This document shows positions 8,624 to 18,350 of a DNA stretch of 64,000 bases, one piece after another. The notes beneath the pieces were generated by a model. The model was given only the letters and a program-made list of their open reading frames with translations. It was not told the origin of the DNA and did not search any database. The first letter of the stretch is position 1. Every line of letters starts with the position of its first letter. Source of the stretch: Whitmania pigra (lineage: Eukaryota; Annelida; Clitellata; Hirudinida; Haemopidae); contig JAJTWR010000141.1 in the NCBI GenBank assembly GCA_021613335.1, forward strand, positions 1 through 64,000. The letters are read 5' to 3'. The position numbers and the translations under genes are program-made.

Positions 8624-11600
8624 TTATCCAACTAATTTTAACTGTTGGGTAACGGCGTAAAACAGATATCCTTTCACATTCGCGTATCCCATTTCTGTAA
8701 AAAGTTTTTTGTAATCGAGCACCTGTTCGATATGCTTATCGCTTTGTTCTGAGGTAAACTTATAGTCGAGTATGGTTACCTGATTTTCATTTATGAGAAT
8801 GCGATCGGGCCGGTGCAGTTTGCCTTCTGCATCGATGATGCCTTTTTCTGTAACGCTCTGTTTAGCTTGCGATAAAATCGCTTTTAACCCGGGATGATTT
8901 AACACTTCCATCACCTCGGTTTCAAAAATTTCCATTTCTTCTTCTGCAATGATTCCTTCAAGCAACATTTTGCTCAAATATTCATGTACTTGGCTTGCAT
9001 TTGTGGCATTTGCCAATACCTCGTGTTTTATGGAACCCAATCTGCCTAACTGACCCATATTCAGTAAATGCTGCAAATGGTTTTCTTGCTGCGGCACATA
9101 CAAAGCAGATAAGCGATTGGTGGTAGGGTATATGTTCATATTGAAAAGCGGTTTGGTTTCTTCGTAACTTTCCGGTATTAAATCATCAGTTATTTCATAA
9201 CGATTGGTTTTGTTAAAACCCTTGTCGGATTCAGCCGAAGTAAGCTGACCGATAGCCTGAGCCAATGCATCCCCAACAGAAGAAGTTGTTTTATTAGATT
9301 CCGATTTTCTCATTACCGACAGGTACAGATAATCTTTTGCTCTTGTCGTAGCCACATAAAGTAAGTTTAAGGCTTCCAAACTGCTATCTAACAGCTCTTT
9401 AAAATATGCTTTTGCTACGGCAGAATCAGCTAAACTATCATTAAACTTTAACGGAATACTAGCTAATTCTTTGTAAATGGTTTCGCCCGAAGGCGCCCAA
9501 AAAACAGAATTGCTTTTGGGTTTTAACTCCCAGATACAGAATGGAATAAAAACTGCCCCAAAAGCCAATCCTTTTGATTTATGGATGGTAATTACCTGTA
9601 CGGCATCTGCCTCATCGGGTGATGGAAGAGCTTTTTTCACGCCTTCTTCAGCCCACCATGTTAAGAAATTAACAATCCCTTTTTCGCCCATTGGCGAGGC
9701 ATTCGCCAGCAAATCGCGAAAGGCCAATAAATAAGGAATATGCTGAGTAAGCCTGTCTAAACCATATGCCGCAATCAGTTTTTCAACCAATTCTATCAGG
9801 GGAAGTTGTAGCCAAATTTGCCAATTTTTACAAAGCAACGGCGGCAACAATGCCGATAGAGCGCTTAGCGACTGTTTGGTTAAATTTAGATAGGCCGATG
9901 AATGTAACGGCTTGTTATTTAAGCGATGATATAAAACGATACAATTAGCTTTGTAAAGAGTTGTTTGGGATTCAATTCCCACAAATACTTTAAGGGTATT
10001 AATGAGAAGCCTGACGGCGCTGTTGTTTGCAATCAGGAGCGTTTGGCCGGATAACACCGGAATATTTGCTTCCATCAACCGGGTTACCGATAACATAGCC
10101 TCTGAGTTTTGCCGCACCAAAATGGCTATATCTTTTGCTCGATATCTTTTTTGACTGCGTAAAACCGTAATTTCTTGTATCACATCATCTAACGCCAACT
10201 GCCTGAAAATCGTTTCGGAAAATATTTCAGCTTTTTCGATTGCCTCTTCTTTGCCAAAGGATTTTACTTTAATAGTTCCGCCGGTTTTTGCGCTTTCCGC
10301 CGGTTTTTGCTTTGCCTTGTCATACACCGAGGTTACAATATTGTGGTAACCTTTGGCATTCCACCATTGCAGCAAGTCATCAGTTTTTTGGGTTGCTTTT
10401 GCATTCAGTTCAGACTGTACGATAACCGGCAATGCTTGATATAAATAATTATTGAAAGCGACGATGTTGCTTGCGCTCCTATAGTTTTCTTCCAGATAAT
10501 CGTTAAAAACATAATCGGATCCAATTTCTTGTTGGACTTGTTGATGCAGAATATTCCAATCGCCATTGCGCCAACGGTAAATAGATTGTTTGGCGTCTCC
10601 AACAATTAAATGATCTGTAAAATGCTGTCCGGGGGATGCGATGGCATTGGATAAAACAGACCGAAAACTTTTCCACTGGTTTACAGAAGTATCTTGAAAT
10701 TCATCGAACAAAAAATTACGATATTTATTGCCCACTTTTTCCCAGATAAAAGACGGGTTGTCTTCCGCATCGTCTGTAATTCCGGTAATCAACTTTTGCG
10801 CATCGCTAATCAACAGATTGCCTTTCTCTTTTCTATAATCGCCCAACAACACCGCAATTTCTTGCATTAAGCGCAAATAGTATAAGTTTTTGTTAAATGC
10901 AACCGCCAAACTGTAATTGGCAATATTTTCCGACTGAAAATTTCTTAATTTTTTTAAAACCGGATTTAGTTCGTCATAAAAATCGGTTAATTCTTTACCT
11001 TCTTTGAACCAAAGTTTCGGATTATCTACTAAGCCGAAAATTTTAGCTATCCGTTCGTAATCTAGGGTTTGAATAATCGTTAATTTACTCAACCAGCTTG
11101 TTTTGCCTCTTTTTAAACAAGTCGTATCAATTTCGTGTTTTTGAAATATTTCTTCAGCCAATTTTCCTTTAAGCTTAAATTCTTCTTCAAAACGATTGAT
11201 TTCTTTTTTGGTAATACTCATGTAACGGACAAATAAATCATCCAAACTATCCTGTTCTAAGGCATTAACGGCGGTTTCAAAAACCTCATAATTACTTTCA
11301 AAAACCTCGTTGATAAGGCTATAGAGTTCTTTTTTATAATTCCAACTTTTGTTATCGTTTATGCGTTCTAAAGCAAGGTCTATAATCCATTGTAATAATT
11401 GCTTGTTATGGCTCAGGCTGTTATCTAATTTTTGCACCAACTCATTTTTCACCTTGTCGTAGTTCATTTCCAGAGTATAATCGGCATTTAAACCCAACTC
11501 AAAGGCAAAGCCGCGAATTACTTTTTGTACAAAACTGTCTATGGTACTTATCGCAAAGCGACTGTAATCGTGCAATATCTTTCGATAAACCTTATCGGCT

Positions 11601-11881
11601 TTCTGTTTTAAACTTTCGGCAGTTAAATTGGGATGAGCGGCTAATATTTCTCTTCGGTAGCTTTCTGTTTTTTTGTTGTCATCGCCTTTGGCCAAAGCTT
11701 CCAAAACTTCCAAAATGCGTTCTTTCATTTCGGCGGCGGCTTTGTTGGTAAAGGTTACGGCTAATATTTCCTGGTATTTATTTTCGCGGCAAAAAAGCAG
11801 GGTTAAATAATGTACAACGAGGTTAAAGGTTTTTCCCGAGCCTGCCGATGCTTGTAATATTTTTATTGGTTTGGGCGTCAT
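8624..11881 (-). CDS. AddA/RecB-like UvrD-family helicase-nuclease
   Basis: This 1085-residue protein carries superfamily 1 helicase motifs in order: Walker A ASAGSGKT at residues 11-18, TFTNKAAAEMKERI (motif Ia), DEFQDTS (motif II), VGDAKQSIYRWRNGD (motif III), VITIHKSKGLAF (motif V) and LLYVATTRAKDYLYLS (motif VI). A C-terminal nuclease motif follows (RPDRILINEN, then ILDYKF near residue 1045). This is the AddA/RecB architecture, a DNA end-processing helicase with its own nuclease. It acts in the cytoplasm with the AddB-like product encoded 20 bases downstream. The ATG at 11881 is the only reasonable start. It is read away from the tra operon, with a 750-base divergent spacer. Confidence 0.88.
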   Translation of the reverse strand: MTPKPIKILQASAGSGKTFNLVVHYLTLLFCRENKYQEILAVTFTNKAAAEMKERILEVLEALAKGDDNKKTESYRREILAAHPNLTAESLKQKADKVYRKILHDYSRFAISTIDSFVQKVIRGFAFELGLNADYTLEMNYDKVKNELVQKLDNSLSHNKQLLQWIIDLALERINDNKSWNYKKELYSLINEVFESNYEVFETAVNALEQDSLDDLFVRYMSITKKEINRFEEEFKLKGKLAEEIFQKHEIDTTCLKRGKTSWLSKLTIIQTLDYERIAKIFGLVDNPKLWFKEGKELTDFYDELNPVLKKLRNFQSENIANYSLAVAFNKNLYYLRLMQEIAVLLGDYRKEKGNLLISDAQKLITGITDDAEDNPSFIWEKVGNKYRNFLFDEFQDTSVNQWKSFRSVLSNAIASPGQHFTDHLIVGDAKQSIYRWRNGDWNILHQQVQQEIGSDYVFNDYLEENYRSASNIVAFNNYLYQALPVIVQSELNAKATQKTDDLLQWWNAKGYHNIVTSVYDKAKQKPAESAKTGGTIKVKSFGKEEAIEKAEIFSETIFRQLALDDVIQEITVLRSQKRYRAKDIAILVRQNSEAMLSVTRLMEANIPVLSGQTLLIANNSAVRLLINTLKVFVGIESQTTLYKANCIVLYHRLNNKPLHSSAYLNLTKQSLSALSALLPPLLCKNWQIWLQLPLIELVEKLIAAYGLDRLTQHIPYLLAFRDLLANASPMGEKGIVNFLTWWAEEGVKKALPSPDEADAVQVITIHKSKGLAFGAVFIPFCIWELKPKSNSVFWAPSGETIYKELASIPLKFNDSLADSAVAKAYFKELLDSSLEALNLLYVATTRAKDYLYLSVMRKSESNKTTSSVGDALAQAIGQLTSAESDKGFNKTNRYEITDDLIPESYEETKPLFNMNIYPTTNRLSALYVPQQENHLQHLLNMGQLGRLGSIKHEVLANATNASQVHEYLSKMLLEGIIAEEEMEIFETEVMEVLNHPGLKAILSQAKQSVTEKGIIDAEGKLHRPDRILINENQVTILDYKFTSEQSDKHIEQVLDYKKLFTEMGYANVKGYLFYAVTQQLKLVG

Positions 11882-11907
11882 ATGCCTAAAAGTTATGCTT
11901 TAATGAG

Positions 11908-11915
11908 CAAAGGTA
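11908..11915 (-). promoter_or_regulatory. -7 promoter element for the addA-addB operon
   Basis: On the minus strand the bases read TACCTTTG, a perfect TAnnTTTG box 26 bases before the addA-like ATG, which places the transcript start about 20 bases upstream of the gene. A matching TTTG at -33 is not obvious. Confidence 0.42.
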
Positions 11916-12192
11916 TCAAACAGCAGCTTTAAAAAAGCAGAACTCAGATTATGATGATATGAAAAAAATCAAATTTCAACCAAATATGATCTACAATGTT
12001 TCGTACACATTCAAAACAAACTTAATAACAAGTACGGAAATCTTTGGGTTATAAAACGCCTCTACAGATTTTTATGCATAACTTTAAACCTAATTAATTA
12101 ACCTATTGCACTTGTAACTTGAATCTATCTTTTTTAAAAACACCTACAATCTAAACTGAAATTTATTCAGGATCAGGATAATGAAACAATAA

Positions 12193-12486
12193 TCAATACC
12201 CGGCTTCAACTCCTCGTTCCTGTTTTTTTTCTGCCAGAGTATAATTAATGTTTATGCCGTTGCTAATCCAATAATTATACGTTTGTAAACGTTCATAATT
12301 TTCTAAACAGACTTTGCTATTTTTCACCCGGATAATGATATTTTGGCTTAGGTTACACTTCTTCGCTAATTTTTGCTGGGTTAGATTATGTTCTTTTCTA
12401 ACGGTATATAGTCTTTTACCAATTAGTTTGTTATATGTGTCTGGAGGTATTTTAATAAACTTATTTTTTTTATTGTTTTTTTGCCG
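12193..12486 (-). pseudogene. Small HTH (XRE-like) regulator ORF lacking a normal start codon
   Basis: Between an upstream in-frame TAG (12487-12489) and a TGA (12193-12195), the minus strand encodes 97 residues that look like a phage-type helix-turn-helix protein: KLIGKRLYTVRKEHNLTQQK, then LAKKCNLSQNIIIRV, then a tail with NYTLAEKKQERGVEAGY. The stretch TVRKEHNLTQQKLAKKCNLS is the usual XRE helix 1-3 signature. There is no ATG, GTG or TTG before the HTH; only ATT or ATA codons are available. It is therefore either a decayed regulator or starts at a rare codon. It sits just upstream of, and divergent to, the tra promoter, where an ICE regulator would be expected. I infer it is a relic of the element's control region. 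Confidence 0.5.
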
Positions 12487-12552
12487 CTAACTTATACTTA
12501 AAAGCATTAATATTTAAAACCATTTCGAAAAAAACTCAACCATATATAGAAA

Positions 12553-12584
12553 TTTGTATAAAATAACAAAAAATTGTATATTTG
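12553..12584 (+). promoter_or_regulatory. Promoter of the tra operon (TTTG - 20 bp - TATATTTG)
   Basis: TTTG at 12553-12556, a 20-base spacer and TATATTTG at 12577-12584 form a full match to the Bacteroidota -33/-7 consensus. The start of transcription would fall near 12591, about 44 bases before the first tra-operon ATG. It is the best promoter match I found in the window, so the operon appears capable of transcription. Confidence 0.72.
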
Positions 12585-12634
12585 CATATTATAATTTGTA
12601 CACTTATGCACATTTATAATTAAATTAACCGCTC

Positions 12635-13381
12635 ATGTTGGAAAGCGTTTCGTGGGGACAGTATATGTGGAGTGTGTTTATTTCTCTTGTTATTTACTAT
12701 ATTGGCGTTATATTTATTTATTATAATAAAGAGCTTTCTGCCTTATTGAGGAAAAAATCTGTCGACTCGTCTTCGATTATTGCCAATGGAAATACTCTAA
12801 AAACAACAACTGCTGCTAATGGTTCAATTTATGCCGGAAAAGATTTTGTCGTGCCCAAACCTAATGCAGAAATTATAGAATCCAAAAAATCTTTTGCTGA
12901 AAATGGTCCGGAATGGGAAAAAGATATAAAGGAAAAGGAAGAAAAAGCAGAAGAAGCGTCTATATTTTTAAAGGCGTTAGAAATAAAACGTAGTCAGGAT
13001 GAGTTTATTGCTTTTCAAAACAGAGAACTAGATTTAGTTGACGAGGGAGGGTTTTCAATAAGCGAATTAAACGCGGTTATCGAATATATTTCAAAAAACG
13101 ACCTGGCCTTATCAAAGGATGAAGAAAAGCAAATAGTAAATATTTGCAAAAGGCTTGAAAAAACCAATATCATGAATTACATATTAGTTGATAATGACGC
13201 TTTTCGTTTAAAATTTAATGAATTTAAATCAAAGGCATATGAAAGAAACCGATACGAGCATGATTTTTACGACGAAGACGATTCAGATAATTTAAGAAAT
13301 CAAAGAAATGTTGAAAATAACGGAAAACAGTATTATCATAGCGATGATATAGAAAAACTAATAAACTCATTAACAAATTAA
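12635..13381 (+). CDS. Tra-operon leading membrane protein of unknown function
   Basis: The first gene of the conjugation operon encodes 248 residues. One N-terminal membrane helix (about residues 10-30, VFISLVIYYIGVIFIYY) is followed by a long, charged, Lys/Glu-rich region with coiled-coil character and an acidic tail (DFYDEDDSDN). I do not recognise a named family. A small membrane protein of this type ahead of TraE is plausible for Bacteroidota conjugative elements, in place of TraA-TraD, but I cannot map it to one of those. Position 36 bases before TraE and directly behind the promoter suggests a structural or assembly role in the transfer apparatus; this is inference from context. Confidence 0.6.
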   Translation: MLESVSWGQYMWSVFISLVIYYIGVIFIYYNKELSALLRKKSVDSSSIIANGNTLKTTTAANGSIYAGKDFVVPKPNAEIIESKKSFAENGPEWEKDIKEKEEKAEEASIFLKALEIKRSQDEFIAFQNRELDLVDEGGFSISELNAVIEYISKNDLALSKDEEKQIVNICKRLEKTNIMNYILVDNDAFRLKFNEFKSKAYERNRYEHDFYDEDDSDNLRNQRNVENNGKQYYHSDDIEKLINSLTN

Positions 13382-13417
13382 TTGCTTATTTGAATTACAT
13401 AATAATATTTAACGCAT

Positions 13418-13744
13418 ATGAAAAAATTAAACAACAAAACACAACTTATAACAGTTGCCACTGTTTTATTATTGTTAGCTTCTGCAAGCGGCGTTCATGC
13501 GCAAGGAGGAGGGGGAGGCGCTGCCGGAATTGATGCGGCAACCCAAGAGATAACTTCTTATTTTGATCCGGCTACAAAATTAATGTATGCATTAGGCGCG
13601 GTATTGGGCTTAATTGGCGGGGTTAAGGTTTATTCAAAATGGAATGCAGGCGATCCAGACACCTCAAAAGTGGCAGGAGCTTGGTTTGGCTCTTGCGTAT
13701 TTTTAGTTGTTGTTGCAACCGTACTGAGAGCATTCTTTTTATAA
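13418..13744 (+). CDS. traE: Conjugative transposon protein TraE (DUF4134)
   Basis: The 108-residue product has a signal peptide ending VHAQ, a Gly-rich linker, the conserved GIDAATQEI segment and two hydrophobic helices (MYALGAVLGLIGGVKVYSKW and WFGSCVFLVVVATVLRAFF). This is the DUF4134/TraE pattern, a VirB2/VirB3-like small membrane component of Bacteroidota type IV secretion. It opens the conserved tra order here and is followed 10 bases later by TraF. No frame damage is visible. Confidence 0.88.
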   Translation: MKKLNNKTQLITVATVLLLLASASGVHAQGGGGGAAGIDAATQEITSYFDPATKLMYALGAVLGLIGGVKVYSKWNAGDPDTSKVAGAWFGSCVFLVVVATVLRAFFL

Positions 13745-13754
13745 AATCTTAGTC

Positions 13755-14078
13755 ATGGCTAATTATCCAATCAATAAAGGAATTGATAAAACAGTAGAAT
13801 TTAAAGGACTTAGAGCGCAGTATTTAGGCTTTTTATTTGGCGGTTTGGGAGTCGTCTTTTTAATCGTTGTAATAATGTTTATTGTTGGTTTAAATCCCTA
13901 TGTAACCGTTTTTTTTGCGCTTCTTGCCGGTACGGGCGTTTTAATGGGAGTTTTCTCGATGAACAGTAAATATGGTCGGCATGGTTTATTAAAAATTATT
14001 GCAAAAAGCAGTCGTCCTAAATATATCATTGTGAGAAAAAGTATTTATTCAATTTTTAAAAACCAAAAGATGAGATAA
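13755..14078 (+). CDS. traF: Conjugative transposon protein TraF (DUF4133)
   Basis: This 107-residue protein starts MANYPINKGIDKTVEFKGLR, the signature opening of DUF4133/TraF. Two membrane helices follow (about residues 22-45 and 50-70), then a basic C-terminus. It is a VirB3-like inner-membrane part of the transfer channel, encoded between TraE and the TraG ATPase exactly as in Bacteroides conjugative transposons. A 76-base gap separates it from TraG. Confidence 0.88.
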   Translation: MANYPINKGIDKTVEFKGLRAQYLGFLFGGLGVVFLIVVIMFIVGLNPYVTVFFALLAGTGVLMGVFSMNSKYGRHGLLKIIAKSSRPKYIIVRKSIYSIFKNQKMR

Positions 14079-14154
14079 GTTTTTAGGTCGACTAATAATT
14101 TATATTCTAAATTGTTTTTCAGTGCTTTAAGTACTTTTCTTAATTTTTTTAAAT

Positions 14155-16656
14155 ATGATTAGAGCATTAAGAGCTGACCTTATTGAAAAAAAACTACCTA
14201 TATATAAGGTAGAACACGACTGCATTGTCAGCCTCAATGCGGATGTTACCGTGGCTTATATGGTGGAGCTATCGGAAGTATTTACCCTTTCGGAAAGGGA
14301 TTATGAAAATGTTCATTCGGCTTGGGTTAAAGCTCTAAAATTACTTCCTAATTATTCAATCATACACAAACAAGATTGGTTTATAGAAGAAAACTATACC
14401 CCAAACTTAAACAAAGATGATTTAAGTTTTTTAGATCGTTCATTTGAAAGGCATTTTAACGAGCGGCCATTTTTAAACCATTATTGTTATCTCTTTTTTA
14501 CCAAAACCAATTCGCAACGGATGAAACTGCAAAGTACGTTTAATACTTTAAGCAGAGGCAAGATTATTCCCAAAGATATGTTGGACAGCGGCATTATTGA
14601 GGCTTTTATGAATGCCATTGGCCAAATTGAAAGGGTTTTATCCGATACCGGTTACATTAAACTGCGCAGGTTAAATAAAGACGATATTATTGGCACAGAA
14701 CATAAAGCCGGAATTATAGAAAAATATTTAAGCGTAACGCAAGAAGACAAAACAATACTTTCTGATTTTGACTTTACAGAAGATTTAAAAATAGGCAGCA
14801 GGTATTTCAATTTATTTACCTTATCTGATTTAGATGATTTGCCGTCGGAAGTGGGTACCAATTCTGAATATGACCGGCTTTCTACCGATCGGAGTTTTTT
14901 TAAATTAGGCTTTGCTTCCAAAGTGGGTTTATTACTTCCATGTAATCATATTTATAACCAATACGTTTTTATTGAGGATCATAACGAGAAATTGAAGTTC
15001 TTTGAGAAAAAGGCTCGTAATTTAAACTCATTGAGCGCTTATTCAAGAGAAAATGCTATTCATCGAGAAATGGTAGAGGCTTATTTGAATGAATCTATCT
15101 CCTCTAATCAGGTTTGTGTTCGCGCCCATTTTAATTTATTCATATGGTCGGAAGATAAAAATAAATTGAATGATTTAAGGAATTTAACGGCCGGGGCAAT
15201 CGCTTCTATGAACTGCAAACCTCGTCATAATATAACCGATTCAGCTCCTTTATTTTGGGCAGCCATACCGGGCAACGCTTCAGACTTTCCAAACGAAGAA
15301 AGTTTTCATACCTTTTTTGAACAAGCCTGTTGTTTTTTTAATAATGAAACGAACTATAAAAACTCCCTGAGTCCGATAGGCATTAAAATGGTTGATCGAT
15401 TAACCGGTAAGCCTATCCATGTAGATATTTCCGATGAGCCAATGAAAAAAGGCTATACGACAAACCGCAATAAATTTATACTGGGGCCTTCCGGTTCGGG
15501 AAAATCCTTTTTTACTAACCACATGGTAAGACAATATTACGAGCAAGGCACCCATGTGCTTTTAGTAGATACCGGAAATTCATATTATGGCTTATGTAAA
15601 AAAATACAGGAAGATACCTCGAATAAAGACGGCATTTATTATACCTATACCGAAAACGCTCCCATATCTTTTAACCCATTTTATACAGATGACGGCAATT
15701 TTGATATCGAAAAAAAAGAAAGCATTAAAACGCTCCTTTTAACTTTATGGAAAAAAGATAACGAAATTCCTTCCAGAGCCGAAGAAGTGGCTATATCTAA
15801 TGCGGTTAACTTATATCTGAAACTAATTAAAGAAAAAAAAGGAGAAATAAAACCTGGTTTTAATACTTTTTACGAGTTTGTAGAAGCGGTTTATAAAGAA
15901 ATTATTAACCGCAAAAATATCCATGAAAAACATTTTGATTTATCAAATTTCTTAAATGTGTTAGAACCTTATTACAGGGGCGGAGAGTACGATTATCTCT
16001 TAAATTCTGAAAAAGAATTAGACTTGTTGGATAAGCGATTTATCGTATTTGAATTAGATAACATTAAAGATCATAAAATCCTTTTTCCGGTAGTAACATT
16101 AATTATTATGGAAACTTTTATTAACAAAATGAGAAAGTTGCAAGGGATTAGAAAAATGATTTTGATTGAAGAAGCCTGGAAAGCCATTGCCAAAGAGGGA
16201 ATGGCCGAATATATCAAATATTTGTTTAAAACGGTACGTAAATTTTATGGCGAAGCCATTGTGGTAACTCAAGAAGTAGATGATATTATCCATTCGCCCA
16301 TTGTAAAAGATAGCATTATTAATAATTCAGACTGTAAAATTCTTTTAGACCAAAGAAAGTACATAAATAAGTTCGAAGATATCCAGTTTTTGTTGGGATT
16401 AAGCGATAAAGAGCGAGATCAGGTGTTAAGTATCAATTTAGACAATAATCCGAACAGAAAATACAAAGAAGTATTTATCAGCTTAGGCGGGGTTAAAAGC
16501 GCCGTTTATGCTACAGAAGTATCTTCAGAAGAATACTACACGTATACTACCGAAGAAACAGAAAAAATAAAGTTATTACAATTAGCCCAAAAAAAAGGGA
16601 GCATACAAATGGCTATTACAGAATTAGCTAATCAAACAAGAGAAAAAGAGAATTAA
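14155..16656 (+). CDS. traG: TraG-family conjugation ATPase (VirB4-like)
   Basis: The 833-residue product matches the VirB4-type TraG of Bacteroidota conjugative transposons. The N-terminal half carries the DUF3875-like region (residues about 20-70, IVSLNADVTVAYMVELSE). Walker A is GPSGSGKSFF near residue 445 and Walker B is MILIEEAWKAIA near residue 668, followed by VVTQEVDDI. It would energise assembly and substrate transfer of the type IV secretion channel at the inner membrane. Length is normal and the frame is intact. It is encoded between TraF and a decayed gene. It is not the coupling protein of mobilisation modules that shares the TraG name elsewhere. Confidence 0.93.
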   Translation: MIRALRADLIEKKLPIYKVEHDCIVSLNADVTVAYMVELSEVFTLSERDYENVHSAWVKALKLLPNYSIIHKQDWFIEENYTPNLNKDDLSFLDRSFERHFNERPFLNHYCYLFFTKTNSQRMKLQSTFNTLSRGKIIPKDMLDSGIIEAFMNAIGQIERVLSDTGYIKLRRLNKDDIIGTEHKAGIIEKYLSVTQEDKTILSDFDFTEDLKIGSRYFNLFTLSDLDDLPSEVGTNSEYDRLSTDRSFFKLGFASKVGLLLPCNHIYNQYVFIEDHNEKLKFFEKKARNLNSLSAYSRENAIHREMVEAYLNESISSNQVCVRAHFNLFIWSEDKNKLNDLRNLTAGAIASMNCKPRHNITDSAPLFWAAIPGNASDFPNEESFHTFFEQACCFFNNETNYKNSLSPIGIKMVDRLTGKPIHVDISDEPMKKGYTTNRNKFILGPSGSGKSFFTNHMVRQYYEQGTHVLLVDTGNSYYGLCKKIQEDTSNKDGIYYTYTENAPISFNPFYTDDGNFDIEKKESIKTLLLTLWKKDNEIPSRAEEVAISNAVNLYLKLIKEKKGEIKPGFNTFYEFVEAVYKEIINRKNIHEKHFDLSNFLNVLEPYYRGGEYDYLLNSEKELDLLDKRFIVFELDNIKDHKILFPVVTLIIMETFINKMRKLQGIRKMILIEEAWKAIAKEGMAEYIKYLFKTVRKFYGEAIVVTQEVDDIIHSPIVKDSIINNSDCKILLDQRKYINKFEDIQFLLGLSDKERDQVLSINLDNNPNRKYKEVFISLGGVKSAVYATEVSSEEYYTYTTEETEKIKLLQLAQKKGSIQMAITELANQTREKEN

Positions 16657-16664
16657 TATATAAC

Positions 16665-17007
16665 ATGAAAAAATTAATTTATGCGTTTTAGTCATCTTAA
16701 CCATACTTAATTTATTGGTGTTCACGCGGCAACAAAATATTGTGCAAAATAATGATGGAGATAATTTTAAGAAAAAGTTTATTAGGCATTTGGAATAACA
16801 TAAAATAGCTAAAAAAATTGCAATAAAAACAAAAGGAGACAAATATTTTTTATTTCTGCCGCCGCAACAAGTCTCCCTTATAGTCTTAAACAGATAAACA
16901 AAATAAAGTAATACGCGCTAACAGGTTTTGAACAAACAGATATTGGTTATTTACCGCATAGCGATTATATAATGATTAGTGTTGAAGGAAAAAAAGTAAA
17001 AAAATGA
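16665..17007 (+). pseudogene. Decayed small membrane protein in the TraH position
   Basis: The start ATG at 16665 and first codons (MKKLI) are followed by a frameshift. In the next frame a membrane helix (VLVILTILNLLVFT) continues to FIRHLE and a stop. Two more coding-looking stretches follow: IAKKIAIKTKGDKYFLFLPP, and near the end GFEQTDIGYLPHSDYIMISV to a TGA at 17005-17007. That TGA overlaps the ATG of TraI, the usual sign of translational coupling. So an intact gene of about 110 codons once linked TraG to TraI. Its place matches TraH of the canonical operon, but the sequence is too decayed for me to confirm homology. Confidence 0.62.
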
Positions 17008-17618
17008 AAAAAACATTATTATTGGTTATTTGTGGATTAGGATTTATCCATAAAACCAACGCGCAGTGGGTAGTTTCTGATCCAGCAGGTTTCGCTCAAA
17101 ATGCAGTCAATCAAATTCAGAATATGATAGAAAGCATTGAACATAAGGTGCAGTTAATAAAAGGAGCCTCAGAAACTCAAAAGATTTTTGATCAAGGCAA
17201 AGAATGGTATGATGCGCTAAAAAAGGTTAGCAACACCATACAAAATTACAAAAAGGTGTATGATGCGGTACAATTGGTATACGAAATTGCCAGCATTTAT
17301 TCTGATAGTTTTTCAAGGATGAAAGCCGATCGAAATTTTACGCCTGAAGAAATTGTGAGCATAGGAGAAGGTTATATCAAACTTGTAAAAGAAAGCTCGT
17401 CTTTATTAGACGAACTGAAGATGGGGTCTAATATAACAGAGATGAATTTGACTGATAAAGACCGTTTGGATATTATTAACCGCGTTTATGACAAATTGCT
17501 TGAGCATAAGGATTTGGTAACATATTACACCAATCAATGTATAGAATTATCTTATATCCGGGCTAAACAAAAAAATGAAATAAACAACGTGTTAAAATTA
17601 TATGGAATAAGGGAATAA
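17004..17618 (+). CDS. traI: Conjugative transposon protein TraI (DUF4141)
   Basis: The 204-residue product begins with a signal peptide (ends NAQ at about residue 21) followed by WVVSDPAGFAQNAVNQIQNM, which is the DUF4141/TraI opening. The rest is largely helical (VQLIKGASETQKIFDQGKEW), consistent with a VirB5-like periplasmic protein. The start ATG overlaps the stop of the decayed upstream gene (ATGA), which fixes the start. TraJ should follow directly but is separated by about 730 bases of unrelated DNA. Confidence 0.85.
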   Translation: MKKTLLLVICGLGFIHKTNAQWVVSDPAGFAQNAVNQIQNMIESIEHKVQLIKGASETQKIFDQGKEWYDALKKVSNTIQNYKKVYDAVQLVYEIASIYSDSFSRMKADRNFTPEEIVSIGEGYIKLVKESSSLLDELKMGSNITEMNLTDKDRLDIINRVYDKLLEHKDLVTYYTNQCIELSYIRAKQKNEINNVLKLYGIRE

Positions 17619-18350
17619 ATTAACCGGGGCGCACAAGGGTTTATATGGTCAATAAAAAAGAAGGAGTTATTTAAGAAAGGGAGAATATGGTTGTTTTTTT
17701 TGACAGGTATCAAACAAACAAAAACGGTTTAGCCGCCATAAAATGGTCATGGGCTTTAGCATGTTCCAAAAGCGGCGATGATAAACAAGCCTGTCGTTCC
17801 AACCATGCCCAAAACGACGTTATTGAAATGGCGGCAAAGGTCAGGAGTATCTGTTGCTCAAAGAGGCGCAGCGGTTTAGCCTTCAACCGCTTTAGAGCAT
17901 TGTTGTTCATACAAAAAGTACTTATGCCGATGTTCGGCAGCAAACCTCTTTTTAAAGGCAGCGGTAAAAACGGCGCAAAAAAGAAAATAGCCGGCGCCAC
18001 AGCGCTAAACGATCGTAAAACAGGTTTGTTTCAACAACATACCCGGTTATTCATCAGACCAAACCGTTTATGCTCGCGTAGTTACAAACAAATCGGTTAC
18101 AAGTTTTTTAAAAAAATCAATCGCGTTTTAAAAATCAGGAGCCATACGCTTGGCTTTTTTCAACTCGCAGCCATTCGCCGAATAAAAGCATGGTTGTGCG
18201 GCGTTTATTCGCGGATGCGTAAAAAACATATGGAGAAAAACCCTGACGAGTTTAGTTTTAGAAAAAACCAATCAGGTTACCGGCAACCATTTTTCATAAG
18301 CTAATTGAAATTGCGGTTTAAAATAAATTAAAATTAAGCAATAAAAATTT
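17619..18350 (+). other. Unexplained 0.7-kb insert between traI and traJ
   Basis: A plus-strand frame is open at 17687-18304 (205 codons, ATG after a purine-rich GAAAGGGAGA), but its product is very basic, rich in Arg, Lys and Cys, and resembles no family I know. The minus strand also has an open stretch at 17710-18000. Base composition is visibly richer in G+C than the flanking tra genes, with many GCGGC and CCGCC words. I cannot choose between a degenerate insertion, a non-coding segment and a fast-evolving small gene. Its position inside an otherwise tight operon suggests insertion. Confidence 0.4.
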
